From: Bradyrhizobium japonicum USDA 6
Lineage (GTDB): Bacteria > Pseudomonadota > Alphaproteobacteria > Rhizobiales > Xanthobacteraceae
Reading direction: 5' to 3'
Length of the DNA: 64,000 nt
Assembly: GCF_000284375.1 (NCBI RefSeq)
Contig: NC_017249.1
Coordinates: 6,379,001-6,443,000, forward strand
Part shown: one piece after another, positions 53,110 to 61,812 of the stretch
How positions within the stretch are numbered: position 1 is the first letter of the stretch
How the letters are laid out: each line of letters begins with the position of its first letter
The notes under the pieces: model-generated
Told to the model about the DNA's origin: nothing
Database searches by the model: none
The model's input: only the letters and a program-made list of their open reading frames with translations
Position numbers and translations under genes: made by a program

Positions 53110-53826
53110 ATGAAAGCGGTAGTTCAGTGCGGCGGCAGAGGAACTCGACTTCGTCCACATACGTCCATTTTGCCAAAACCTCTCATGCCAATCGGCGCGC
53201 GTCCCGTCCTCGAGCTCGTTCTCAAATGGTTGAGACGGAACGGGATCGGAGAGGTCTTCGTCACCACCGGTTATCTGGGCCATCTGATCCGCAGCGTCTG
53301 TGGTGACGGCAGCCAGTGGAACATGCAGATCACCTATACGCAGGAGCTCGAACCGCTCGGCACGATCGGTCCGCTGTCATTGCTGCGAGAACAGCTCAAC
53401 GAGCCGTTCCTGGTCCTCAACGGCGACGTCCTGACAGACCTGAACCTGAACCAGCTGATCCACAATCACCGAAAATCCGATGCCAACATCACCATCGGAA
53501 CCTCCGTTCGGAGCACGAAGATGGACTTCGGTGTGATTGATGAAATCGATGGACGCGTGACCGGATTTCGCGAGAAGCCGGAGCTGACGAATCTCGTCAG
53601 CATGGGAATCTACTGCATGAATCCGGTCGTCCTCGAGCGCATTCCGTCGGGCGTCCCCTTCGGATTTGACGACCTGATGTTCCAGATGCTCGAGGAAGAA
53701 GCCCGCGTCAACGTCTTCAAGCACACTGGCCTGTGGCTCGACATTGGCCGGGTCGAGGACTTCCTGAAAGCCCAGGACATTGCGTGGGACGAGCAATCGT
53801 CTGCGTTCGCAACTGCGGCTGCGTGA
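53110..53826 (+). CDS. Sugar-phosphate nucleotidyltransferase
   Basis: A 238-residue enzyme of the NTP-transferase family that makes a nucleotide-activated sugar. The N-terminal signature is VVQCGGRGTRLRPHTSILPK followed by PLMPIGARPVLELV. LVLNGDVLTDLNLNQL holds the metal-binding Asp, and FREKPELTNLVSMGIY is the substrate-binding block. It is shorter than RmlA (about 290 residues) and lacks its C-terminal extension. The ATG at 53110 has GGAGG five bases upstream; the ATG at 53098 overlaps that site. It begins the second large unit of the locus, and the aminotransferase follows 45 bases later. Confidence 0.9.
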   Translation: MKAVVQCGGRGTRLRPHTSILPKPLMPIGARPVLELVLKWLRRNGIGEVFVTTGYLGHLIRSVCGDGSQWNMQITYTQELEPLGTIGPLSLLREQLNEPFLVLNGDVLTDLNLNQLIHNHRKSDANITIGTSVRSTKMDFGVIDEIDGRVTGFREKPELTNLVSMGIYCMNPVVLERIPSGVPFGFDDLMFQMLEEEARVNVFKHTGLWLDIGRVEDFLKAQDIAWDEQSSAFATAAA

Positions 53827-53871
53827 CGCAGCGTCCCCCTTCGCATGGGGAATGAACGGGAAGAGGAACAC

Positions 53872-55011
53872 ATGCTGTTGGTATCAGAACCGGCCCTGGG
53901 AATTGACGAAAAGGAAGCTCTTGTTGCCGCGATCGATAGCGGCTGGATCACCATGGGGGATCGCGTACGGGAGTTCGAACAAACGTTTGCACGCATGCAT
54001 GGCGCCGAGGACTCTATTGCAGTCGGATCATGCACGGCCGCACTTCACCTCATCCTGCATGCGCTCGGCGTCGGCCCCGGCGATGAAGTCCTCGTTCCTT
54101 CTCTCACATTCGTTGCCACGGCCAATGCCGTGCTCTACGTCGGAGCGCGGCCCGTGTTCGTCGATGTCCAATCCGGGGCCGTTCCCCTGATGTCAGCGGC
54201 CGATGCGCTCCGCAAATGCACTTCGCGGACGAAAGCGGTGATCCTCATGCATTTTGGGGGCTACCTCGCTGATCGAGAGGAGTGGCAGGCCCTCGCTCGC
54301 AGCAAGGGTCTGCTCCTGATCGAGGACGCCGCCCATGCGCCCGGCGTCAAGGGGGTCGGCACGTTTGGCGATGCGGCCGCGTTTTCCTTCTACGGCAACA
54401 AGAACATGACGACTGCTGAAGGCGGCGCGATCATAACGCGTCACCGGATATTGAACGACATGATCAAGCGCGCCAGGTCGCATGGCATGACCACCAACAC
54501 GCGCCAGCGCCTCGTCAGCCGCAGTCCCGAATACGACGTGACGCTTCTTGGATTCAACTACCGCATGGACGAGTTGCGCGCCGCGGTCGGCCTGGTGCAG
54601 CTTCGTAAGCTGGCAGGTTGGAACGACACAAGGCGGCATCTGTCGCTGCACTATCGGCGGCGGCTGGCCGAGCGTTGCCCTTCGGTCCTGGTGCCATTCA
54701 ACGCGTCGTGGGTCTCGGCCCACCATCTCATGCCCGTCGTTCTCCCCGCGGCAAGCGCGCGGCAGCCCCTGATCGAGCAGCTCAGCAAGCGCGGCGTTCA
54801 GACCACCATTCACTATCCCCCGGTGCATCGGTTGACGTTCTACCAGGATCAGTATCCGGGCATCAGCCTACCCAACACTGAGGATTTTTGCGGACGCGAG
54901 CTCACCTTGCCGCTCCATCCCGCGATGACTCCGGCCGACGTCGATCACGTGGCAGACAGCCTCGCAGATGGACTTCAGGCAACCTGTCCCGCGGAGGTCG
55001 AACAGGCATGA
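53872..55011 (+). CDS. DegT/DnrJ/EryC1-family sugar aminotransferase
   Basis: A 379-residue PLP-dependent enzyme that aminates a keto-sugar nucleotide. SGWITMGDRVREFEQTFARM is the opening block, DEVLVPSLTFVATANAVLYV the substrate region, LLLIEDAAHAPGVKG the cofactor-binding Asp region, and AFSFYGNKNMTTAEGG carries the likely PLP Lys, K177. It would make an amino-deoxy sugar that could receive an acyl group from the ACP module. The ATG at 53872 has GAGG five bases upstream. It is coupled by ATGA to the sugar transferase gene. Confidence 0.93.
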   Translation: MLLVSEPALGIDEKEALVAAIDSGWITMGDRVREFEQTFARMHGAEDSIAVGSCTAALHLILHALGVGPGDEVLVPSLTFVATANAVLYVGARPVFVDVQSGAVPLMSAADALRKCTSRTKAVILMHFGGYLADREEWQALARSKGLLLIEDAAHAPGVKGVGTFGDAAAFSFYGNKNMTTAEGGAIITRHRILNDMIKRARSHGMTTNTRQRLVSRSPEYDVTLLGFNYRMDELRAAVGLVQLRKLAGWNDTRRHLSLHYRRRLAERCPSVLVPFNASWVSAHHLMPVVLPAASARQPLIEQLSKRGVQTTIHYPPVHRLTFYQDQYPGISLPNTEDFCGRELTLPLHPAMTPADVDHVADSLADGLQATCPAEVEQA

Positions 55012-55751
55012 GCGAAACGGTCAATGCGGGATGCGCTGGGCCGGCAGCTCCGGCCGTGCGTTTGCGGCGCGTCATCGATGTCCTCGGGGCCGGGACGGCC
55101 ATAATCGTCTCGCTGCCGATCCTATTGGTCATTGCGCTTGCCGTCTGGATCGAAGGCGGACGGCCGATACTGTATTCGCAACTTCGTCTCGGACTGAACG
55201 GGGCGCCGTTCCGCATGTACAAGTTCCGGAAGTTCAGAGCCGATTGCGACGATCGCGGAAGTCCGCTCACGATGGTGAACGACAACCGCATGACGACGAT
55301 CGGCGGGCTGCTGGCAGCATTCAAGCTGGATGAGTTACCGCAGCTCTGGAACATCCTGCGGGGTGACATGTCTTTCGTCGGCCCGCGACCCGAGACGCTC
55401 GTATTTGCCGACTGTTTCAGGAACGGATTCGAAAAGATCCTGGAACACCGGCCAGGCCTGGTCGGGCCGTGCCAGGTTCTCTTCCGGCATGAAAATGAGC
55501 TGTTCCCGCCGGAGGGCAATGTGGCGGATTTCTATCGGGAGGTTCTGTTTCCCGCGAAGGCGAAGATCGACCTGGCATATTATTCCAATCGAACCGTCAT
55601 GTCCGATCTCCGGTGGATCGTTCAGGCCGGCTGGATCGCCGTGGGGGAGCCGCTTCTCAAGCGCATGCGAAGACCCCGACCGGAGAGCCAGAACCAGAGC
55701 GGCATAGCGCCAACTGGCGGATCTGTCGGTGCGAACTTATTTCAAAAGTAG
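55008..55751 (+). CDS. Undecaprenyl-phosphate sugar phosphotransferase (bacterial sugar transferase family)
   Basis: A 247-residue membrane enzyme that starts repeat-unit synthesis by moving sugar-1-phosphate to the lipid carrier. One N-terminal hydrophobic segment (AIIVSLPILLVIALAVWI) precedes the family catalytic region: LYSQLRLGLNGAPFRMYKFR, FKLDELPQLWNILRGDMSFV and GPRPETLV. The length matches the short PglC-like type rather than the long WbaP type. The ATG at 55008 overlaps the aminotransferase stop. A sugar epimerase follows after 12 bases. Confidence 0.94.
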   Translation: MSETVNAGCAGPAAPAVRLRRVIDVLGAGTAIIVSLPILLVIALAVWIEGGRPILYSQLRLGLNGAPFRMYKFRKFRADCDDRGSPLTMVNDNRMTTIGGLLAAFKLDELPQLWNILRGDMSFVGPRPETLVFADCFRNGFEKILEHRPGLVGPCQVLFRHENELFPPEGNVADFYREVLFPAKAKIDLAYYSNRTVMSDLRWIVQAGWIAVGEPLLKRMRRPRPESQNQSGIAPTGGSVGANLFQK

Positions 55752-55763
55752 ACGGGTGATCAA

Positions 55764-56804
55764 ATGGTGACTGAAAAGCGAACTGTGCTTCTGGTAGGTG
55801 GTGCTGGTTACGTGGGCTCAGTGATCACGGGCCATCTCCTGAGAAAGGGTTGGCATGTCCGCTGCCTGGATCAGCTCATCTACAAGAACGAGAGCTGTGC
55901 CTGGCCTTATCTGAGCGTTCCGCAATACGAGTTCATGCAAGGCGATATTCGCGATCCCCGTTTCGCCAATCAGGCATTGAAGGGTGTGGATGACGTCGTC
56001 ATCCTGGCTGGGCTCGTCGGCGATCCGATCACGAGCAAGTACCCTGACGAAAGCCACGCCATCAATCGGAATGGCGTCGCGTCCTTCATCGACGCGATGC
56101 AACACCATCCGGTCGATCGGCTCATCTTCGTGTCCACCTGTTCGAACTATGGGCTCGTGGAAGAAGACAAGGCCGTCGACGAGAATTACCCGCTCGCACC
56201 ACTCTCCCTCTACGCCAAGCACAAGGTGGAGATGGAGCAGAAGATCCTGGGTCTCAAGGGAAAGGCTGGATTCCATCCAACGGTTCTCCGCTTTGCGACG
56301 GCCTTTGGTCTTTCCTCGCGAATGCGCTTCGATCTCACGGTGAACGAATTTGTGCGTGAACTGCACCTGGGAAAAGAACTGCTGGTATTCGATCCCAAGA
56401 CCTGGCGTCCCTACTGCCATGTTCGTGATTTTGCCCGCGCGATCGAGGAAGTGCTCCGCGCGCCCACCAGCAAGGTCGCCTTCGAAGTCTTCAATGTGGG
56501 CTGCGAGGAAAACAACTTCACCAAGCTGATGGTCGTTGAGGAGATCATGCGGCACATTCCGCGATCGAAGGTGACCTATCAGGAGCGCGGCGCCGATCCC
56601 CGGAATTACCGCGTGAATTTCGACAAGATCCGTCGGGTATTGAATTTCACGCCTGAGATCAGCGTTCAGCAAGGGATCAGCGAAATCCTCGCTGCCTTGA
56701 GCCAGGGCCTGTTCGACCACGTCGAGGAGCAGAGGCATTTCTTCGGAAACTACGAGATCTTTCTTCCGACCGCTCGCATTCCGGATTTGAAGAGAGCGGG
56801 CTGA
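55764..56804 (+). CDS. NAD-dependent epimerase/dehydratase (extended SDR)
   Basis: A 346-residue Rossmann enzyme. The NAD motif is LLVGGAGYVGSVITGHLL (about residues 9-26), the active-site block is FVSTCSNYGLVEEDKAVDEN and the YxxxK pair is in SLYAKHKVEME. FNVGCEENNFTKLMVVEEI is a typical C-terminal block. It acts on a nucleotide-activated sugar, possibly as epimerase or reductase; the substrate cannot be told. It lies 12 bases after the sugar transferase gene in the same unit. The outer-membrane exporter gene follows after 65 bases. Confidence 0.9.
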   Translation: MVTEKRTVLLVGGAGYVGSVITGHLLRKGWHVRCLDQLIYKNESCAWPYLSVPQYEFMQGDIRDPRFANQALKGVDDVVILAGLVGDPITSKYPDESHAINRNGVASFIDAMQHHPVDRLIFVSTCSNYGLVEEDKAVDENYPLAPLSLYAKHKVEMEQKILGLKGKAGFHPTVLRFATAFGLSSRMRFDLTVNEFVRELHLGKELLVFDPKTWRPYCHVRDFARAIEEVLRAPTSKVAFEVFNVGCEENNFTKLMVVEEIMRHIPRSKVTYQERGADPRNYRVNFDKIRRVLNFTPEISVQQGISEILAALSQGLFDHVEEQRHFFGNYEIFLPTARIPDLKRAG

Positions 56805-56869
56805 AGGATTCGATATCGGTGTCCCTAATTCGCGAGCGGCGAAGGCTCGGTTGCATCGGGAGTTCGTCC

Positions 56870-58141
56870 ATGAAGTGCAAGAAGCAAGGCAGGCCCTCTT
56901 CCACCCTCCTGCTGGGTTCATGCGCAGCGGTTCTGTTTTTCGCGACAAGCGGGCTATCCCTAGCCGCGCCATACAAGCTCGGACCGGGTGATACCATCGA
57001 GATTTCGATCGGTGGCCTCCCCGATCAACGCAACCGCACGCAGATCCAGATTGACGGTACCATCCCGCTTCCGGGAGGGGGGACGGTAGAAGTTGCGGGC
57101 CTGACCCCCGCGCAGATGCAGAACCGCATCGAGACGCTGCTGCAAGCACGGATACTGCGTCAACGCCTGACCGACGGACGCGACCAGGCATTCGTGGTCA
57201 AGCCCGGCGACGTCATGGCAAGCGTCGTGGAATATCGGCCGGTCTATGTTTCCGGCGATGTGCTCACGCCCGGACAGCAGACGTATCGGGCTTCAATGAC
57301 CGTGCGCCAGGCCGTGGCAGTGGCCGGCGGCTTCAGTCTGCTGCGGTCGCGTGGCGTGCAGCCCGGCGCCACCGACCCTGCGGATCTTGTACGGGACTAC
57401 CAATCTCTCGCTACCGAATACACCAAGGAATATTTCCATATCGTCCGGACCGGCGCGGAGCTTGATGGCCGCGACACGTTCGACGCCACGCCTCCAAGCG
57501 ACATTTCGCTGCCCGCGAGCGTGATCGGTTCGGTCGTTCAAGCCGAGAAGGACTCTCTGAAGACCTCGCAAAGCGACTACCGCACGGAACAACGCTTTCT
57601 GGACGACGCCGTAAAGCAGACGGACTCGCAGTTCGCTACGCTCAAGAAGCAACAGGAAGGTGAAGAGAAGGGCGTGCAGGCCGACGAAGAGGAACTCGAA
57701 CGGGTCATGAAGGCGTTCGGCTCCGGCCTGCTGGCAAGTCCTCGTGTCAGCGAAAGCCGGCGTGCCCTGTTGCTGTCCTCGACCCGACGCCTGCAGACGA
57801 GCGTCGAACTCATGCGGCTCCAGCGTCAGCGTGAGGACTTCGTGCGGCAGGCGGGACGTGTCACCAGCCAGCGCACGATCAATCTGCTCAGGGAGCAGAA
57901 GGACTCGAACGTTCGGTTGGCGGACTTGCGCGTGAGAATGCAGGCGCTCAGCCAGAAACTGCAGCCCATCGGCGGCTCGGGTGCCATCCCCGTTAATTCT
58001 GGCGAGCTCAATCCCGACGTGGTCGTCGTCCGGCGGCTCGGTCAACAATGGGACAGGATCCCCGCATCCGTCGACTTCGACGTGGAGCCCGGCGATGTGA
58101 TCGAAGTCACATTGCGCCCTGCGCCGGCCTTCTCGAACTGA
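56870..58141 (+). CDS. Periplasmic/outer-membrane polysaccharide export protein (ExoF-like)
   Basis: A 423-residue exported protein. A signal peptide lies at about residues 10-33 (STLLLGSCAAVLFFATSG, then LSLAA). The poly-export domain starts YKLGPGDTIEISIGGLPDQR and an SLBB-like stretch has RPVYVSGDVLTPGQQTYRAS. The C-terminal half is a long coiled coil (about 235-380, many Glu, Lys, Gln), as in rhizobial ExoF. It ends with FDVEPGDVIEVTLRPAPAFS. It probably forms the export channel with the Wzz/ExoP-like protein begun at 63813. The ATG at 56870 has GGGAG seven bases upstream. A hairpin follows the stop, ending the unit. Confidence 0.9.
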   Translation: MKCKKQGRPSSTLLLGSCAAVLFFATSGLSLAAPYKLGPGDTIEISIGGLPDQRNRTQIQIDGTIPLPGGGTVEVAGLTPAQMQNRIETLLQARILRQRLTDGRDQAFVVKPGDVMASVVEYRPVYVSGDVLTPGQQTYRASMTVRQAVAVAGGFSLLRSRGVQPGATDPADLVRDYQSLATEYTKEYFHIVRTGAELDGRDTFDATPPSDISLPASVIGSVVQAEKDSLKTSQSDYRTEQRFLDDAVKQTDSQFATLKKQQEGEEKGVQADEEELERVMKAFGSGLLASPRVSESRRALLLSSTRRLQTSVELMRLQRQREDFVRQAGRVTSQRTINLLREQKDSNVRLADLRVRMQALSQKLQPIGGSGAIPVNSGELNPDVVVVRRLGQQWDRIPASVDFDVEPGDVIEVTLRPAPAFSN

Positions 58142-58173
58142 GCACGAACAGAGGTACTCCCTTAAGAGTAAGC

Positions 58174-58198
58174 GAGGCGCTCCTTCGGGAGTAGCCTC
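58174..58198 (+). terminator. Hairpin after the ExoF-like gene
   Basis: GAGGCGCTCC and GGAGTAGCCTC pair around the tetraloop TTCG with a single bulged A. There is no T-run. A smaller dyad TACTC-6-GAGTA (58155-58170) lies just before it. It probably ends the second unit. Confidence 0.5.
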
Positions 58199-58237
58199 CG
58201 CATACCTCCATGGCTGCTCCCGCGAGGCTTAAACCCG

Positions 58238-58273
58238 CCTTGCTACCCCTTCACCTCCCCTTGCTACCTCTTC
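58238..58273 (+). promoter_or_regulatory. Direct repeat upstream of the LuxR-type gene
   Basis: CCTTGCTACCCCTTC (58238-58252) and CCTTGCTACCTCTTC (58259-58273) match at 14 of 15 positions with a 21-base period, two turns of the helix. This is a plausible regulator site in front of the gene at 58431. Confidence 0.5.
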
Positions 58274-58430
58274 GTTGATCACAACCGGGGCGATGCCCGG
58301 AAGATCGGCGACTTTCCCCCCCTCCGACGGCCGCGGGGTTACCCCCCATTCAACGTTGCCAGGCTTGGCAGAAGTTTGGAATCTTTGTGGCACGTTCACT
58401 CCATCGGGTCAGCGCGGCCGGGGGAATAAA

Positions 58431-59093
58431 ATGTTGAACTTAAGCCAAGCATTGCCGAGGTCTACCATTGCTCTACAACGTCATCCTTCTGAATCGATAT
58501 TCAATATTTCCAGTCCCGTTTCATCTGCTCACTCTGAAGCCCAGAACCCCAAGCAGGACGGCTTGCGCGGGGTGCTCGCGCGGATCGGCTGCGGACAGGT
58601 CTTGCTCAGGCGCGGCAAGGTCATCGAACTCAGTCCGGCCGGCCGCGCAATATTGGAGCGCGAAGCGCGCGTCGATGCGAGCCACGAAACGCTCTATGGC
58701 GCCGTCAAGCAACTGGTCCACCGCGCCGGCGCACAGTTTCCGGCAGGCTCGACTTCCTGGTTGGCAACATCCACCAAGGAAGGATTTACCGCGCTGATCA
58801 ACCAGGTCGCGAATGCGTGGTCCGACGAGACCATCGCATTGATCCTGCTTGATCTCGACGCGCATCCGGAGCCCTCGCCGCGGACGCTGCAGCGGTTGTT
58901 TGGATTCACCGCTGCCGAAACCCAGCTTGCTCTCGAGTTGGCGCGAGGCAACAATCTGATCGACATTGCTCGTTCGCGACGATTGAGTCGAACGACAGTA
59001 CGCTCCCAGTTGGCTTCCCTGTTTGTCAAAACACAGACACGCCGACAGGCAGACCTGATCGCGTTGCTGGGCCGCCTCGCCGTCCTGCCCTAG
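58431..59093 (+). CDS. LuxR-type (helix-turn-helix) regulator
   Basis: A 220-residue protein with a LuxR-type DNA-binding domain at its C-terminus: FGFTAAETQLALELARGNNL, IDIARSRRLSRTTVRSQLAS and LFVKTQTRRQADLIALLGRL. The N-terminal ~140 residues (RGVLARIGCGQVLLRRGKVI and ELSPAGRAILEREA) resemble the sensor-like part of other LuxR-type regulators but show no receiver phosphosite. GGGGGA precedes the ATG by a few bases. It stands alone between two polysaccharide units, has no motif copy of its own, and is therefore a candidate to bind the 19-bp motif. Confidence 0.86.
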   Translation: MLNLSQALPRSTIALQRHPSESIFNISSPVSSAHSEAQNPKQDGLRGVLARIGCGQVLLRRGKVIELSPAGRAILEREARVDASHETLYGAVKQLVHRAGAQFPAGSTSWLATSTKEGFTALINQVANAWSDETIALILLDLDAHPEPSPRTLQRLFGFTAAETQLALELARGNNLIDIARSRRLSRTTVRSQLASLFVKTQTRRQADLIALLGRLAVLP

Positions 59094-59235
59094 CGTGGAC
59101 GCGGAATACGGTGTCGCGTTGTCTCGACTGGTTGAACATCGACGTGCTTCGCGGCGCGTTCAGCAAACATGCACTCGCGCCGCGTCGTCATTTCAGCCCT
59201 GTTCGAGCACGTCCGCCAACCGCTCACTTCCGCTG

Positions 59236-59254
59236 TCATGCGAATGAATGAAGA
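59236..59254 (+). promoter_or_regulatory. 19-bp locus motif, copy 6
   Basis: The sequence is TCATGCGAATGAATGAAGA. It ends 114 bases before the ATG of the glycosyltransferase gene at 59369. Confidence 0.74.
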
Positions 59255-59368
59255 CAGTCCGCGGCCACGTCCTAACCTGATCCTGTCAAACTTTCGCCGG
59301 GAAAACCGGGGGCCTCCGCAAAGATCAACATCTTGGCGGGATTGCTCAAAGGGCTGGAAGGAACCAAC

Positions 59369-60556
59369 ATGGCGCTGCACTTGCTTTGCGTAGGAGGCGA
59401 GGATCACGCTCTGCGTATCCCGTTCCTGGCGGCTCTGCAGAACCGCGGCCTGCGCGTGAGCGCGGCCGGCACTGGTGCAGTATCTGCATTCGCGAAGACC
59501 GGAATCCCGTATCATCAATATCAGTTCGACAGATTTGGCGTGGGCTTTGCCGATCGCGCGGCCATGGGTCAACTGGCGCGGCTCGTGAAGAGCGCTCGGC
59601 CCGACGTGATCCAGACGTTTGATACCAAGCCCAACCTGTTTGCGCCGCTGGCGCTACGCGGCTCCGTACCGGTTGTGCGCACGATCAACGGAATGGGATG
59701 GGTATTCTCGTCGACAGAACTGAAAGCCTTGGCCTTCCGCCCCGTCTATCTGGCGATGCAACGCCTGGCTGCTTGCTGGACCGCTGCAACGGTTTTCCAG
59801 AACAAGGCCGACAGCAGCTTCTTTCAACGACACCGTCTGCTTGGAAAGAGCTCATCTGTCATCATCGGAAGCTCGGGGATCGATGTCGGTGCGTTCGAGG
59901 CGGCGCAAGCGCGAACCGCCTCGCCTGCCGAGCTGCGCGCCGAACTCGGACTGGGCGATGCTGAGATTGTCCTGACAGTAAGCCGATTAACCGTCCAAAA
60001 AGGAATCACAACGCTCCTCGAAGCGGCGAAGCTCGTGCATGAGGTCCGTCCGAATGTCCGCTTTCTGCTCGTCGGTCCGCGCGAAAGCGAGGGTCCGTTC
60101 GCCGTAGGTCAGGCGTTGATCGAGGCGCACGCACCATATGTGATTGCGACCGGCGCCAGATCGGATATTCCCGCGCTTCTGGGTATCGCCGACCTCTTTG
60201 CCTTTCCGACCGAATATCGTGAAGGCATTCCCCGTGTTCTATTGGAAGCCGGATTGGCTGGCGTGCCAATCGTCGCCTCCCGCATGCCGGGGTGCGATGA
60301 CGTGGTCCGCGAGGACTGGAACGGCAAACTTGTAGCGCCGCGCGACCCGCGCGCCCTCGCGGCCTCAATTCTCGATCTTCTTCAGGATTCCGCGCGTGCC
60401 AAGACGATGGGTCAACGCTCGATCAACGTGGTGCGCAAGGAGTTCGACCTAAATGTCGTCGCCGATCGCTATGCCGAGCTTTACACGCAGCTGCTTTCCC
60501 GCAGCTCTTCCAGCGGCTGGCGGGCTGCGGCGCACAACAGCAGTGAAATGCAATGA
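59369..60556 (+). CDS. Family 4 glycosyltransferase
   Basis: A 395-residue retaining glycosyltransferase (GT-B fold). The donor-binding C-terminal half begins LTVSRLTVQKGITTLLEAAK and includes FLLVGPRESEG and the EX7E-like region EYREGIPRVLLEAGLAGVPI, followed by VASRMPGCDDVV. The N-terminal half has DVIQTFDTKPNLFAPLALRG. It should extend the lipid-linked repeat unit. AAGGA lies six bases before the ATG at 59369. It begins the third unit of the locus, and its stop overlaps the O-antigen ligase gene (ATGA). Confidence 0.93.
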   Translation: MALHLLCVGGEDHALRIPFLAALQNRGLRVSAAGTGAVSAFAKTGIPYHQYQFDRFGVGFADRAAMGQLARLVKSARPDVIQTFDTKPNLFAPLALRGSVPVVRTINGMGWVFSSTELKALAFRPVYLAMQRLAACWTAATVFQNKADSSFFQRHRLLGKSSSVIIGSSGIDVGAFEAAQARTASPAELRAELGLGDAEIVLTVSRLTVQKGITTLLEAAKLVHEVRPNVRFLLVGPRESEGPFAVGQALIEAHAPYVIATGARSDIPALLGIADLFAFPTEYREGIPRVLLEAGLAGVPIVASRMPGCDDVVREDWNGKLVAPRDPRALAASILDLLQDSARAKTMGQRSINVVRKEFDLNVVADRYAELYTQLLSRSSSSGWRAAAHNSSEMQ

Positions 60557-61809
60557 TCGGCAGTGCCCTTCTTGCGCTTGGCCTCGTGCTTGGGACAGCC
60601 TCGCAGCTGCGTCTTCCCAGCTTTCCCCTGGGCATCGGGGAAGCCTGCCTCGTCCTCTGGCTCGGTCTCGCATCCCTGCATCTCCTGGTCAGTTCAAGGA
60701 TTTACAACCCGCAAGCCCTGCTCTGGCTCGTTGCATTCTGGGGCTGCTTTGTCTTGATTCAGAGTTTTGGGGGCTTTCTTGCATTGCTGCGCCCGGAGAT
60801 CGTCGACCCAGACCTCGTCGTGCACGACATCTTCGCATATCTCCTCGTGGCGGCCCTCACTTGCCTGGTGGCTGCGACGTTGAGACCCGAGGATACCCTG
60901 CGCCAATCGCTGTGGTTCCTGATCGGATTCTGGATCGTCGCCATGGCGGTGCAACTTGCCTTGGGCTGGGGCTACCTCAGCATCTCGTCGGTCGATCCAT
61001 GGTATTGGGACCGGTTCCGCGGGTGGTCGGAGAATCCAAACCAGCTTGCAATCTATTGTGCGGTTTTGACACCACTCTCGCTTCACATGGCTCTGACGGC
61101 CAAGCGGTTTGGCCGGATCGTCGCAGTGTTTAGCTGCATCTTAACATTCGTCGTCGGCCGGCTGACGAAGAGCGATACCTTTCTTATCTCGATGTCGCTG
61201 TCGATACCGCTGCTCATTGCGCTGCGCTTGCGAAGCTGGCTGACATGCCCCGAACATCGATGGAGTCTGCGTTTCGCAGCTGCAGCGATCGTCGTTGTGG
61301 CCATAATTCCCCTTTCGCTCTCACTGCTTCCCTACGGGGTGGCAACGGCGAATGATGTCGAGGGGTTGGCCGCCGGCATGATGAAGGACCGTGGCGGTGA
61401 GGCAACGAAGGCAACCGCCAATCTGCGGCTAAGTCTTTGGCAAGACGCCTTGCATTCCGGACTGGAGTCCGGGTCGGTTGGCCTAGGGCCCGGGCCGCAT
61501 CTGGAGAAGCCAACCGGAATCACGGACAAGGGCGTGGCACTCCCGGTGGAAGCTCACAGCACCCTCCTTGACGTATTCACCCAAGGCGGACTGCCTCTCG
61601 TGATCGCCATTGTGAGCCTGATTGTCGGCACGTTTGCGCTCCTGCTTCGCGCACGGCTCGACGCGTTGGCTGTCCTGATCTTTGCACTCGCCGTTTTCAG
61701 CATCAGCCATTTCATTCTGCGGCACCCGACCGTGTGGTTTGCCGTCACGCTGGGCCTCATCCTGGGCTCGGATCGGCGCTCATTGGCGCATGCGCGAGTT
61801 GGAAGTTAA
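60553..61809 (+). CDS. O-antigen ligase/polymerase-like membrane protein
   Basis: A 418-residue integral membrane protein with about 11-12 hydrophobic segments. The conserved periplasmic loop near the end holds GPGPHLEKPTGITDKG and VEAHSTLLDVFTQGGLPLVI, where the H-S-T-x-x-x-x-x-x-x-G pattern is typical of Wzy/WaaL-type proteins. It may polymerise the repeat unit or attach it to an acceptor. The start is coupled by ATGA to the glycosyltransferase and it is followed three bases later by a second AsnB-like gene. Confidence 0.9.
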   Translation: MIGSALLALGLVLGTASQLRLPSFPLGIGEACLVLWLGLASLHLLVSSRIYNPQALLWLVAFWGCFVLIQSFGGFLALLRPEIVDPDLVVHDIFAYLLVAALTCLVAATLRPEDTLRQSLWFLIGFWIVAMAVQLALGWGYLSISSVDPWYWDRFRGWSENPNQLAIYCAVLTPLSLHMALTAKRFGRIVAVFSCILTFVVGRLTKSDTFLISMSLSIPLLIALRLRSWLTCPEHRWSLRFAAAAIVVVAIIPLSLSLLPYGVATANDVEGLAAGMMKDRGGEATKATANLRLSLWQDALHSGLESGSVGLGPGPHLEKPTGITDKGVALPVEAHSTLLDVFTQGGLPLVIAIVSLIVGTFALLLRARLDALAVLIFALAVFSISHFILRHPTVWFAVTLGLILGSDRRSLAHARVGS

Positions 61810-61812
61810 GCA

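Noticed and set aside
58365..58410. Sigma-54-like -24 element (TGGCACG) before the LuxR-type gene
   Set aside because: The -24 half is perfect but no TTGC-type -12 element follows at the required spacing.
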